DNA of 64,000 bases from Kuschelorhynchus macadamiae. Its lineage: Eukaryota; Arthropoda; Insecta; Coleoptera; Curculionidae. Under the pieces are notes generated by a model. The model worked only from the letters and a program-made list of their open reading frames with translations. It did not search any database and had not been told where the DNA came from. Made by a program: the position numbers and the translations under genes. The stretch lies in assembly GCA_030620095.1 (NCBI GenBank), contig JAUTXW010000873.1, forward strand, positions 331,001 to 395,000. The letters run 5' to 3'. Shown here in pieces: positions 10,771 through 21,604 of the stretch; positions within the stretch are counted from its first letter, which is position 1; every line of letters starts with the position of its first letter.

Positions 10771-11570
10771 CTAATTTAAATCTATGATGTGTCGAAAAGG
10801 CGCATTATTATTCAGTTGATTTGAGAATTTTAGTTTTTTTACGTCCTTTAGGGCTGCTTCAACCATAGTTGTGTGATATGCGGATATTATTGATATATTT
10901 AAAAACCACTGAGAAATTTCATTAAACGAATGCAGAGTTATGCATAAGGCAATTATCATCATTCCCATTTCCTTAACCTGGAAGGTTCATTATTTCATTT
11001 TTTACATGATCATTTAAATTCCAATCATCCTTATCCTAGAAGGTTTCATCTGTATGCCTGCATATCATTTTTATAAAATGAGCGCAACACAAATGTATGG
11101 TTAGAAGATTTTTTGGTTGTTCTTGTTTACCTATTGCAATATCAAAGTTTGTGGTAAATAAGTAGTCAAGTCCATTTGGTTACATGCTTTAACTATAGTA
11201 TGTATATTTGCAAACCTAAAATCGGTTACTAAGCCACCGAAAATTGGCCACTTAGCGTGTTCTTCACAATATACACGAAAATCGTATAATATTTTAAAAA
11301 TAGTTTTGTCATGTTGCGAAGCTGAAAGCATTTTAAAAATGGGCACGATTCTTTTATTTGGTTGTGTTGGAATAACCGCAGAATATAAAAATACCCGCTT
11401 CATTAATGAATTTTGAAATGGCTTTCTCACCACGGTACCAGTGGCATAAAAATATATAAAAGGTAAGTGGCTATCTGAAGTTTGACTCTGTAATAATAAC
11501 ACTTGTCCATGGCTAAAACTTTTTACAGTTAAGGGAATGGCGACTTGCAGCTTCACACTTAATCTTTCTT
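10771..11570 (-). pseudogene. relic of an unclassified DDE-type transposon protein
   Basis: The minus strand carries blocks, in order: LKMLSASQHD-like (KMLSASQHDKTIFKILYDF), FGGLVTDFRFANIHTI, then after a frame change HLCCAHFIKMICR, then ALCITLHSFNEISQWF. I know this order from transposon-derived insect, aphid and Hydra proteins in which the Asp of the TDF block and the AHF.K block recur. A MULE-like origin is plausible but I cannot prove it. The longest frame is 141 codons (11131-11556) and begins inside the protein. Upstream, SDSTLRKIKCEAASRHS in another frame extends it. It lies about 0.9 kb left of the foldback-like element. A functional link is only a guess. Confidence 0.45.
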
Positions 11571-12446
11571 AATGTACTATCAGACTGTATTTGCTACAAT
11601 TGAAGACGGAAGTTAATTTTTTACTTGCGTGTCCCAAACATTTTCTTTTATTACCTGATGGTTTGGACTTTAGAAGTTTAATAACTGCTCGTTCGACTCC
11701 TCTTACCTGTGACGTTATGGGTTCAAAATGCGAATAGTTTAATGAGGTACTAAATACGCTAAGACAAGATTCCTTAAGTATGACTTCAAACTTTTACCTT
11801 TTTCTTGTTTGCAAGTAGCATTGACAATAGAATCATTCTTTTTAATATGTTTTTTTATATTTAACTACTAATGTGCAAGTATTGTTAATGTACTTTGCTA
11901 TTCTGTTGTTGTATAAAATAAGATGAATAATAATTATTAATCTTACCATTTTGTTTAATTAAGGTGGTTTGTCTCGAGCGTTATGGACCTAAGATTAGAT
12001 TTAACAATCCTGGAACCAACAGGAATAATTATTTTGACTTCCTCGTTCACAGATAAATTAAGAAGCGGTATAGGATTATCGAATTTTTGTTTAGTAACTA
12101 CAATTATATTTTGATGTAAAATTTCCCACTGAGGTAATGAACTGTTTTGCTCTTTTATCGATAATTCTTTTACAGGCGTGGTTAACTTTTTTTTTAATTC
12201 AACAGCACTTCATGGGCGTAGACGTGCCGAACCCCTCCGCTATTGGTAAAGACCCACCGATTTGGTCAACTGACTTAAATTGACTTAACTATGACTATTA
12301 GAAGTTCTCACTGTATTACGCTTCTGGTCACCTCATCCATCTTTTTAAAAGTAGCAAAAAATTTAAAAATGTTAGTTAAAACGTAGAAAATATAAAACAA
12401 ATTACTAATCGATTAAAAAATATATGTTAATATTGAAATAGGAACG
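11571..12446. other. no gene seen
   Basis: AT-rich sequence. A few minus-strand coding-like residues from the relic on the left fade out by about 11800. Nothing else is recognisable. Confidence 0.4.
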
Positions 12447-12495
12447 TACGAAAGCGTAGAAGGGCCACAATTTTTTTATTTTTATTTTTGTAACA

Positions 12496-12889
12496 AATTC
12501 CGACTTCTATCTCGGAATTCCGACTTCTATCTCGGAACTCTGACTTGTAACTCGGAATTCCGACTTCTATCTCGGAATTCCGACTTCTATCTTGGAATTC
12601 CGACTTCTATCTCGGAATTCCGACTTCTATCTCGGAATTCCGACTTCTAACTCGGAATTCCGACTTCTATCTCGGAATTCCGACTTCTATCTCGGAATTC
12701 CGACTTCTAACTCGGAATTCCGACTTCTATGTCGGAATTCCGACTTCTATCTCGGAATTCCGACTTCTATCTCGGAATTCCGACTTGTAACTCGGAATTC
12801 CGACTTCTATCTCGGAATTCTGACTTGTAACTCGGAATTCCGAGTTCTGTCTCGGAATTCCGACTTCTAACTCGGAATTTTGACTTATA
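12496..12889 (+). repeat. left array of 20-bp unit, about 20 copies
   Basis: The unit is CTCGGAATTCCGACTTCTAT. It contains the 12-base perfect palindrome TCGGAATTCCGA with an EcoRI-type core. Copies differ mainly at the TCTAT/TCTAA/TGTAA positions. Because 20 is not a multiple of 3, long chance frames arise on both strands (for example 12592-12870); I do not regard them as genes. Confidence 0.95.
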
Positions 12890-15719
12890 GTAGTGTTGTC
12901 ACATAAATGTTCCAATTTTTGCTTTGGATGCGTTGTCCAGTGACTGCACATTTAATAATTGTCCTTGTTATAAAGACATTTATGACTTGTGTAAAATATT
13001 AATTGTTGAAAATGTCTAGAAATAGTATCTAGTATGATGAAATCTAACCCCTGAAGGGTAGAAGACAAAGAAATTTTAATAAATGAGGAAAAAATAAATA
13101 AATTATTAAATTCTATTCCTTGTAGCGACACCATGGACGGCAATGCAAGCCAAACTATTTATAGGATGCTTTTACTAACATATCTATAATTAATATAAAG
13201 TTTAAATAAGAAGTTCAGCGAATCTCTAAAGAGTAGATAACTTAAATAGATTTTAATTAATAAGAAAATAAGTATATTTTACCCTAAATAGACTCCCTCG
13301 GATCGTAGTACAAGCCAAAATATTTATAGGGGGCTGTTACCCCGATGTCTGGAAATAATATATATTATGAATTAATGTAGCAGCAGGTTTCAGAAAGGGT
13401 ATTCAAATTAAATTTAATAAAGTAGGAAAAATTCAATTAATTAAATTACCAATGTGTCTAGAAATAACAACTCTATGAATAAAAGTGACAGGATTAGAAA
13501 ACTGAAACAAATTTTATTGAATGAAAAAAGTCATATTTTCATATTATGTCCCAGACCCCGAACAAAACTAGGTAGTCAAAATATTAATTGGAAGTTGTTG
13601 TCAATAGGTCTAATAATAATATATAGTATGCATAAAAGTGGCAGTGAGGTCCTTAAGGGTAGAAGACCCCGGCCTGCCGAGTCATTCCAATATATTAATG
13701 ATGTATCTGTTACAAACTTTTACGACAAGTAGAAGAAGATCCAAAACGGGTAATGAAACTTAATACATAAAAAACGTAAATGACTGGGAACATTAGTCAA
13801 AGAGTCTATAATCAGTAATATAGTCTACTGTATTAGATATTTTGTCAGCAAACCACGTATATCAAGGTACCCATTTTGATATTTTGGACAAATTAAAAGA
13901 AATACCTATTCCTTTTGTTGGGTGTGATCAACACGAAAAAAATTTACAACTACGATCATTGAGTTGTACCTTGTTAGTAGAATGCTCTTTATTTGTAAAG
14001 AGGTTTACCGAATAGATAAAGCTAAAAGAAAGAAAATATGGTGCTTGAAGAAACAATCAAAATTATGATTAACTTTTCACTGTGTTCCTGTATCTGTTTT
14101 GATAGATTGATGTCCTTCCACAAAGTTAGAAATAAGAACTACAACGGAAACTTGATTTATGAGGATATGATTTGCTAACAATTTTTTTTTTGCTGAAATC
14201 ATGTTACAGATTTTTGTTTTCAAACTTCATAAAATATCAATGTCTTCATTTGTGGAGGAATTCTAATAAATTATAGTTTAAAAAACTGAAAAACACGCTG
14301 TAATAGTAAACTGAACTAAAATAAAACCATTTGGACGAGAATAAAGTGATTAACAAGAAAATTAATGTCATTGTGAAAACAGCGTGGGTCTGATATCAGT
14401 TATAAATATTTTATCGGTATAATTTCTGAAAGTAAAGTCAGTATGAAAATATGGTATAAAGGCACCCTACACTTTTTTACAAAAGTAATTTTTTTCTTTT
14501 TAGTTCAATTTACTATTAAAGCGTGTTTTTTAGTTTTTTAAACTATATTTTTTTATCTTTTTAGTTCCGTTTACTATTAGAGCGTGTTTTTTAGTTTTGT
14601 CAAACTATAATTTATTTTTCTTCGCTACCTCCCCGTGCCGAGAATGGGTAATTTGCGCATCTGCTGCCTTCGTTTTATATGGTAGCCATTTTCCAGGGTC
14701 CCTTTCCGAGATGAAATTTTTTATCCTGATGATCCTGTTCAGGATAATGGGACCAACTTATCAAATAACTGCATGGGCATCGATTGTAATCTGGCGTTAT
14801 AAAGCGGGAGAAAATCAAATGAAACTAACAAAAGCGTTTTAAAACGAGTACATTTACTCGAATAATATTTTAATTAACAGGTATCAGGGAAATTTGGTTT
14901 TTCTGACTTTGTTTTAGTTATTATATTTTGTATCATCCATAGAATGTAACTGATTAGTTATGTTCCTATCCTTACTTGAAAAAATCAACCTAAAATATTT
15001 TATACTTTGATGAAATTTAATCTGAATGAATAATAACGGAATTGAAAAATAAAGATTAATGAATAATCGTTTAACGAAATATAAGTTACTTTAATAGAGG
15101 ATGCATAAACCTTTCATAGGTGCTAGTTATTTACTAAAAAAAAAAATATTTTTTTAAACAAATATATTTCTTTTCATCTAAAAGAAAAACAATAATAATT
15201 ATATTTAAATTTTATGTATAATAGTAAATAGTTGGCAAATTGGGAAAAGAAAAAAACAATACTTATGAGTAAATGACGATAACCCTTGATGAAGAGCGAG
15301 GAGACATATGCCCCCACACTACAATGCGTATATTAAAATTTGAAAAAAAAAATATTTATATATCTGAAAATGCGTGCATCCCCTCCGTGCTATTGCATCT
15401 TTTTAACATAATATGGACCAGATGTTCTTACTAAATGGTGTTTTATTATTTCTACTATCTATGAAAAAGATAAAGCAAAGTACAAATTTTTATTTTTCAT
15501 GTCAACCATATTCAAGCCATCGGAACCGACCCAGACATTATTTTTTAATTTGGACTTTATGCACAGTTAATAAATTTCTTTAGTTTTACTTAGCTTCATC
15601 CTGATCCCTATAATTAAAACATTAATTTCATTCAGAATGATCACTTCATTTGACGTTAAAAGAGTATAAAAAAGTGATTGCGCTAATAAGCAGTCGTGTA
15701 TTAATTACAACGCAGATAG
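12890..15719. other. interior of foldback-like element
   Basis: No protein family is recognisable. A diverged direct repeat is present: a CAAGCCAAA.TATTTATAGG string occurs at 13147-13170 and again at 13311-13336. Frames at 13454-13732 (92 codons) and 14597-14842 (81 codons) resemble nothing known. A MITE-like foldback lies at 14272-14609. Confidence 0.5.
14272..14609. mobile_element. MITE-like foldback with duplicated right arm
   Basis: The left arm (14272-14325) starts TATAGTTTAAAAAACTGAAA and contains ACACGCTGTAATAGTAAA. Its inverted copy is at 14501-14547, and a second, slightly diverged copy of that right arm follows in tandem at 14562-14609. Arms are about 47 bases, and the spacer has no coding. 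The family is uncertain; the AT-rich ends fit Tc1/mariner or piggyBac MITEs. Confidence 0.6.
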
Positions 15720-16596
15720 AAATTCCGAGTTAGAAGTCGGAATTCCGAGATAGAAGTCGAAATTCCGAGTTACAAGTCGGAATTCCGAGATAGAAGTCGG
15801 AATTCCTAGTTAGAAGTCGAAATTCCGAGATAGAAGTCGGAATTCCGAGTTACAAGTCAGAATTCCGAGATAGAAGTCGGAATTCCGAGATAGAAGTCGG
15901 AATTCCGAGTTAGAAGTCGGAATTCCGAGATAGAAATCGGAATTCCGAGTTACAAGTCGGAATTCCGAGATAGAAGTCGGAATTCCTAGTTAGAAGTCGG
16001 AATTCCGAGATAGAAGTCGAAATTCCGAGTTACAAATCAGAATTCCGAGATAGAAGTCGGAATTCCGGGATAGAAGTCGGAATTTCGAGATAGAAGTCGG
16101 AATTCCGAGTTACAAGACAGAATTCCGAGATTGAAGTCGGAATTCCGAGATAGAAGTCGGAATTCCGAGATAGAAGTCGGAATTCCGAGTTACAAGTCAG
16201 AATTCCGAGATAGAAGTCGGAATTCCGAGATAGAAGTCGGAATTCCGAGATAGAAGTCGGAATTCCGAGATAGAAGTCGGAATTCCGAGTTACAAGTCAG
16301 AATTCCGAGATAGAAGTCGGAATTCCGATATAGAAGTCGGAATTCCGAGATAGAAGTCGGAATTCCGAGATAGAAGTCGGAATTCCGAGTTACAAGTCAG
16401 AATTCCGAGATAGAAGTCGGAATTCCGAGATAGAAGTCGGAATTCCGAGATAGAAGTCGGAATTCCGAGTTAGAAGTCGGAATTCGAGATAGAAGTCGGA
16501 GATAGAAGTCGGAATTCCGAGATAGAAGTCGGAATTCCGAGATAGAAGTCGGAATTCCGAGTTAGAAGTCGGAATTCCGAGATAGAAGTCAGAATT
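15720..16596 (-). repeat. right array of the same 20-bp unit, about 44 copies, inverted
   Basis: This is the reverse complement orientation of the left array (unit AATTCCGAGATAGAAGTCGG). A variant ending TACAAGTCAG returns every 80 to 100 bases (near 15849, 15949, 16029, 16109, 16189, 16289, 16389), which is a higher-order period of 4 or 5 units. One irregular spot with a shortened unit lies at 16484-16511. Confidence 0.95.
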
Positions 16597-17029
16597 TGTT
16601 ACAAAAATAAAAATAAAAAAATTGTGGCCCTTCTACGCTTTCGTAGAAACGTTACAGTAATTATGTTAGGTAACCAACAAAACAAACAAAAGAAAAATAT
16701 GTCAATTCATATAAAACAGAAACATATTTAGTCAATACATATATTTATATAATACATAAAACTAACAAATATATATTTCAAGAAAATCTGAAAGAAAATA
16801 ATAATAATTATTAATATATAATTTTAGCCAAATAACTAAAAGATATGGGATTTTGTATTTTGCGGCACAAAATTATAAAAAACTAAACTGTTGAATTACG
16901 ATGAACAACAAAAATTACACGTTGCTTTCCAAATCTCTGTGCAAAAATTAAACCCTTCTTTGGTTCTGACAGAATTTTCGTATAACTAAATCTAAAATAG
17001 TTTTGTCTTTAATAATACCATGATTTCTA

Positions 17030-18990
17030 TGTACGATTAACATTCATAAGGCACTTAATCGGTTTTCGCTTATCGTGGATCTGAGTTTTTACACGCCTAA
17101 GTGTGCTAAAACTCCTTTCAACTGTACACGTCGTTGAGGGAAAAGTTAAAAATATTTAAAAAACACTTTTTAAGTTCGGAAAAAACTTATCACACTCATG
17201 GTCCAGAATTTCTAAGTTTTTGAATTCAGTATAATTTTTTTTTCATTTTCAATAAAACTGCCAAGAGTGTAATTTAGTTTCTAAAGTTGTGTTTTGTAAT
17301 TCATAAAAATTTACAATACCTTTCGCTATGTCACTTAAATCTGTAAGAGATAAATTAGGAATTGAAGTCGTGTGCAATTTTAAAATCTCGGTAACAATTT
17401 TATGATGAAAGACCTAACTAATGAATCCAGATATGGAATAAAGTCTTTATCTATAATACGTTTCTCCATCGTCTGTAGAATAATTTGCCCTATGAATCAG
17501 CATACTAGTTACTCAGGGGACTGATATGTTTATGTTTAATTTACCAGATAAAAGTTGTACTTCGACAAAAATAGTTTTAAAAATTGTTTCAGCGTTATTC
17601 CGATGATCTTGAAGTATGCCTGTAAGATGTTTAATATATTTTAAAACATCGGACATATCAATATGTTTGGCCCGCAATATATTTGTAATAGGTTTTAAAA
17701 TTGATGAGTACTTAGCTATAATTATAAGGATTAAATCAAAAGCTGAAGAAGTGCATGAAACATGTAATTGAAATGCGGTATTATGTGTATTATTTCTATG
17801 ATCATTTAGTGACAAATCAGGTAGAGCATTAACAAGAGCAACAACAATTCACCAAAATGATTAAAAAAAGTCTAATTGCTTTGTGCTTCTCTGACCAACG
17901 TGTTTCACACAACAAAGGAATTTTTAGGTATTAAAACGCGTCGCAAGCTGCTCTCCTGAAAAAACTTTATGATATTTTTTATTGTACCCACAACGTTATT
18001 GTTAAGATCTTGAACAACAAGATTTGATCTATTCACAGTGAAAGTATATTGCTGCACATCCGTCATAGCCTTGACCAATTAAGTTGCTCATGTTAAATCC
18101 AAAACTCTGAGTTTCAATAATAGTTTCAGAGATTGAGAAAGCATCAAATTTTGACAAAGGAACAAATCCTAAAAATTCCTCTTTTATTTGCGATTTATAC
18201 ACATATCGTGCACCTAACGATAATTGCTCTATGCCTGCAATATCCGCGGTCTCATCTGCCAGATCACTAAAATATTCACTTTCGTTTATTTCTTTCACTA
18301 TATCTTCCCGAAGCACATTTCTACAAATATTGATGTCTTTTTGAACCGATGGGGACACATATTTTGCGTTACCCGCACATGTATTTAACTAGTCTTTTAG
18401 AATATTATGACCACTTTCTATTCTAAAATTTATCAAGTTATAAAAGTTACCAGAATTTAATGTTTTTCCTCTAAGAGCTAAATCATAGACACCACAAAAT
18501 ACTAAACAAGAAATTATTGACAACTTTGTTTTTTTATTACTTCAATTTTGTCATTCATTTTTCGATCAAGCTGTTGCAAAATATTTTTTCTTTTATTTTC
18601 TATAACGCTTAAAAAATTTTGCGATTTAACCACAGCTTCTTTGTGCCTACTAGAATCGAGGTGATTTTTAGCCTGCTCAGAAAAATGTTTAAATCGTGTA
18701 AATGGTGTCCTTATACACTCCAGAAGTGCTGCCTCTTTTAATAACGGGTGTGAATGCTACACAACTTCGACAGAATGCTCATTTAACAAGGCGGAATAGT
18801 TCAACCATGTGTAAGCAATGAAAGCCAAATAAATAAAAACGGTCGTTTGCCTTCACTTACATCATTTTTAAAATTGTAATTTTGGTCTGGCGCCCAAGGA
18901 CTAAGTAGTAATTTACTTCTACTTTCAACCACAAGATAGTCAGAAATTAAAATGTAATATGACCAATGTTATCTGCCTTAATAATATATT
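17030..18990 (-). pseudogene. hAT transposase relic with TTF-type zinc-finger region
   Basis: The order of blocks on the minus strand is normal for the DUF4371/ZMYM1-like hAT group: an N-terminal region with KRPFLF.FHCLHMV (18780-18850), a TTF-type region with FTRFKHFSEQAKNH and SSRHKEAVVKSQNF (18590-18760), the GARYV...EEFLGFVPL block ending LIGQGYDGCAA (18029-18358), a middle segment (17513-17815), and the dimerisation end TFPSTTCTVERSFSTLRRVK (17040-17170). Every block is in a different frame or separated by stops. The catalytic Asp in YDG is kept. No terminal repeats were found. Confidence 0.7.
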
Positions 18991-19775
18991 CCTTCAGAAT
19001 TTCGATAGGCTCCTGTACGGTAGTATACTCTTCACTAAGAGATGTTTGTGCAACTTCTTTATCTTTAGCAGTATCTACTAGTTTAGACTTAACAACATTT
19101 AGTTCTTCTTAGACGGGTGAGGTGAAGTTGAGTTATTTTCTTATATCCATTTTCAATTGCCCCTGTAACATAAAAAAATAATTATACTGTTGGCTACAAC
19201 TCAGTATACGTAAGCTCAATATACAATAATAACATTTAAATTCAATATTAACTTTATATTTAATAACACCATATTGTTACCGGTGGCGACAGATTTCGCC
19301 GCCAAGAACACGACTGCACATTTCTATAAAGGAGCATAGAAAAAGTCTTAAATTTTTATCAAATTTAATATTTTATGAAAAGTCAGAAATTATATGAAAA
19401 TAACGTAACACCAGATTGCTGCTAAAAGAAGAGTAAATTATAAGGCATCTTGTTTACGTTTACGATAAGTGATTTTACTGACATTACTAATCTCAAATAG
19501 TATTATTCTATTTATACTGGCCCTAGTTTGATGGTGTAATATTTTATTTAAAATTTTACATGCATAAATCGTATATAAAAAAATTAGACACTTCTGTACC
19601 GCAAATACTCAATTAATGGTGATGCATGTAAACCAAATCCTGGAAATGATTTCAAACCAAAAAGCCAAAGATGGAAATAAAGCAACCCCACTCCCGCCAA
19701 GTAATTGTTTGGAGTTAGTGGTTTGCGCCATGTTTTATCATAGAAAAGTTATGTTGCAAAATGCTTTAGCGTTAA

Positions 19776-20195
19776 TTACCAGGGCGGCCCCCCTGCCCCC
19801 CCCCCCTGTTTACGCCTATGAACACTATCGAAGTTAATTTTTCTTTTTGCCCTTTCGCTTTTGTTTGTGGTAATAAGAGATATATCCAACCCGAAACTCT
19901 TAAAACCAATATTAGTAAAGTATCCAGTAGAGGGCGTAAATGTAAAAACAATGTCTTTATTGGCATATTTGAAACTATTTTTTAATGGATTTTTATCAAC
20001 ATTAAAATGAGACACATCTTTTAAAACGATATGTTCAGATTTTGTTTGAGAAAAATTATGACTTTCCGCCAGTGATAAATCATGCTGGTTTTTAATATTA
20101 AAATAGGTATTTTCGTTTTTACCAATACTTTTAATTGAAGATACATTTTTATCTGGCCTACCATTGGATGCTCTCGAGCTATTTTCACCCTCCAA
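19776..20195 (-). other. open frame of 139 codons, unknown
   Basis: The frame stays open past its ATG to about 20230. It is Ser/Asn/Lys rich with no domain I know, and it ends in a Gly-rich HRRKQGGGAGGPP tail translated from a C-run (19780-19806). That C-run with GTTTACGCCTATG (19807-19821) looks like the end of a transposon rather than a protein. It may be a decayed element gene. Confidence 0.2.
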
Positions 20196-20474
20196 TCCTG
20201 ACGCGACTTCCTGAATCCGAATTGGATGGGTATTAAAGGTAATTTAAGTTTAAAGTATTGACTGCCATAATAGTAAACCCGTAATCTGTTGCTAAAATTA
20301 TTGTTTACATTAAATTCAAGACAAGCTACTGTACAGAAGATGTTGTTTTGTACATTGATGTTGTGACATTGTACTCTTATAAAAAACTAAATAAGGATTG
20401 TTTAAGTGTTGATTTATTTCTTTGTCTAATTTGCTAAAAGGTGGTTTTTAAAAGTTCACTGTTTGTCGACACGT

Positions 20475-21169
20475 TGTTGTGACCCCATTATTTAATAGTC
20501 ATTTTATTTGTGAATAGTCTTAAGTATTATATATTCATATAAATGCAATATTTAGACATACATTATATTTCGGCGGAACCTTCCGACAAAAGCTGCTTTA
20601 ATGGTCGTTTATTGCAAGGGAAATTCTAAGTAAACAATATGTATTTTAAATTCTACTTCAAATTCTATTTTATGCACGTTCTTCCGCCCCAAATATTATT
20701 ATACCCGAAAAAACCTATCATAAACTCATTTACACTATGTCGATAAAGCTTGGGAAGGTTCAGCTATAAAAACATTAAAAGAAACCATTGTAGTACAGTA
20801 AGCAGTGGCGTAGCAAATACTCCCCAAATTACTTTTATAGACACCTTTTTTAATCAATTTTACAGATACGCCACTGCATCTCAAATTAGGGAATTCATAT
20901 AAAAATAAGTTCTAGGTAGTAAGTATAGAGCACTAGCAGGTCAGTCATTATGTCAGTACTATATTGTCAGTAGAATTAAGTCAGTAGACACAGTAAGAGT
21001 AAAGATTTGTTAGAAGTAAGAAGTGTCCCTCTTGTACAGAAGATAATAGAGAGATTTGAAACAAGTTGAAGTATTTACATTTACTACCAGTGCTAATACA
21101 AAATACTAAAATTATTAAATCATAACAGTGGTGGCATTCGGCGAGTAATAAAAATATTAAAACATAACA
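20475..21169 (+). repeat. 5' LTR
   Basis: 695 bases, starting TGTTGTGACC and ending AACATAACA. A TATAAAA box lies at 20765-20771. A cluster of TCAGT-type strings at 20940-20990 is a likely initiator and start of R. AATAAA at 21147-21152 is the likely poly(A) signal, leaving a short U5. It contains an 11-base-arm hairpin (20802-20877) and a relic primer-binding-site-like string near its 3' end. Confidence 0.9.
20802..20877. repeat. hairpin in LTR, possible mini hAT insertion
   Basis: GCAGTGGCGTA and its exact inverse TACGCCACTGC bound 76 bases, just after the TATA box. CAGTGGCG is a common hAT terminus. No 8-base duplication flanks it. The same structure is in the 3' LTR (28726-28801), so it came with the family. 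Confidence 0.6.
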
Positions 21170-21170
21170 T

Positions 21171-21187
21171 TGGTGGCAGCGGTGGGA
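21171..21187 (+). promoter_or_regulatory. primer-binding site, fits tRNA-Leu
   Basis: TGGTGGCAGCGGTGGGA starts one base after the LTR. It is complementary to the 3' end of animal tRNA-Leu of the UAG type, including CCA, as I recall that tRNA. An untranslated leader of about 420 bases follows up to gag. Confidence 0.7.
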
Positions 21188-21604
21188 AATACTACCCCGT
21201 GTTTTCTGAAGGAGCTCCTAGAACGCAGCAGGAATCACACCAGTTAAACCACATCGGTATACCAAAGACAGGAAGTTTCAACAGACTTGGAGGAGCGCCC
21301 AGTACGCAACAAGTTTCGAGAAGAAGAAAGAAAACGAGGAAATTCGCCTTACGTTCCAGCTAACTAAGGATGAAGCTGTAAGTTTTTTTCTTTTATTTTC
21401 CTGTTGTGGTGACACTATTTGTTTTTTTTTATATGTTATGCATTTTTGAAATTATATATATATATTTATTTTGTGAAAGGTACTGCAAATACGTTGTGTG
21501 TTGAAAAAGTAATTGAATAATCGACCGTATAACTTATCTATATTTAAATTTTTACCCAAAATTTTTATTAGTATTTAATCTTTATAATTTTAACAAACAA
21601 AAAA

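Larger units (their letters stand above)
12447..16645. mobile_element. foldback-like element with inverted 20-bp palindrome arrays
   Basis: The outer 49 bases (12447-12495) recur as an exact inverted copy at the other end (16597-16645), both starting TACGAAAGCGTAGAAGGG when read inward. Inside each lies an array of a 20-bp unit, in opposite orientation on the two sides, so the whole ends are long inverted repeats. The middle (12890-15719) has no recognisable transposase, so the element looks non-autonomous. Outside the ends, ggaacg (12441-12446) and gaaacg (16646-16651) match at 5 of 6 bases, only a weak target-duplication candidate. The plan resembles Drosophila FB foldback elements, which also have tandem short repeats in their inverted ends; this is an analogy, not homology. 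Confidence 0.75.

Noticed and set aside
12592..12951. Long frames with repeated EFRLLSRNSDFYLGIPTSNS-like text on both strands
   Set aside because: They are the 20-bp DNA repeat read in three phases, not protein.
19780..19821. C-run with CAGGGCGG and, inverted, CATAGGCG as hAT ends
   Set aside because: No partner end or 8-bp duplication was found on either side.
20471..20474. acgt/acct as the provirus target duplication
   Set aside because: Only 3 of 4 match, which is too weak to claim.
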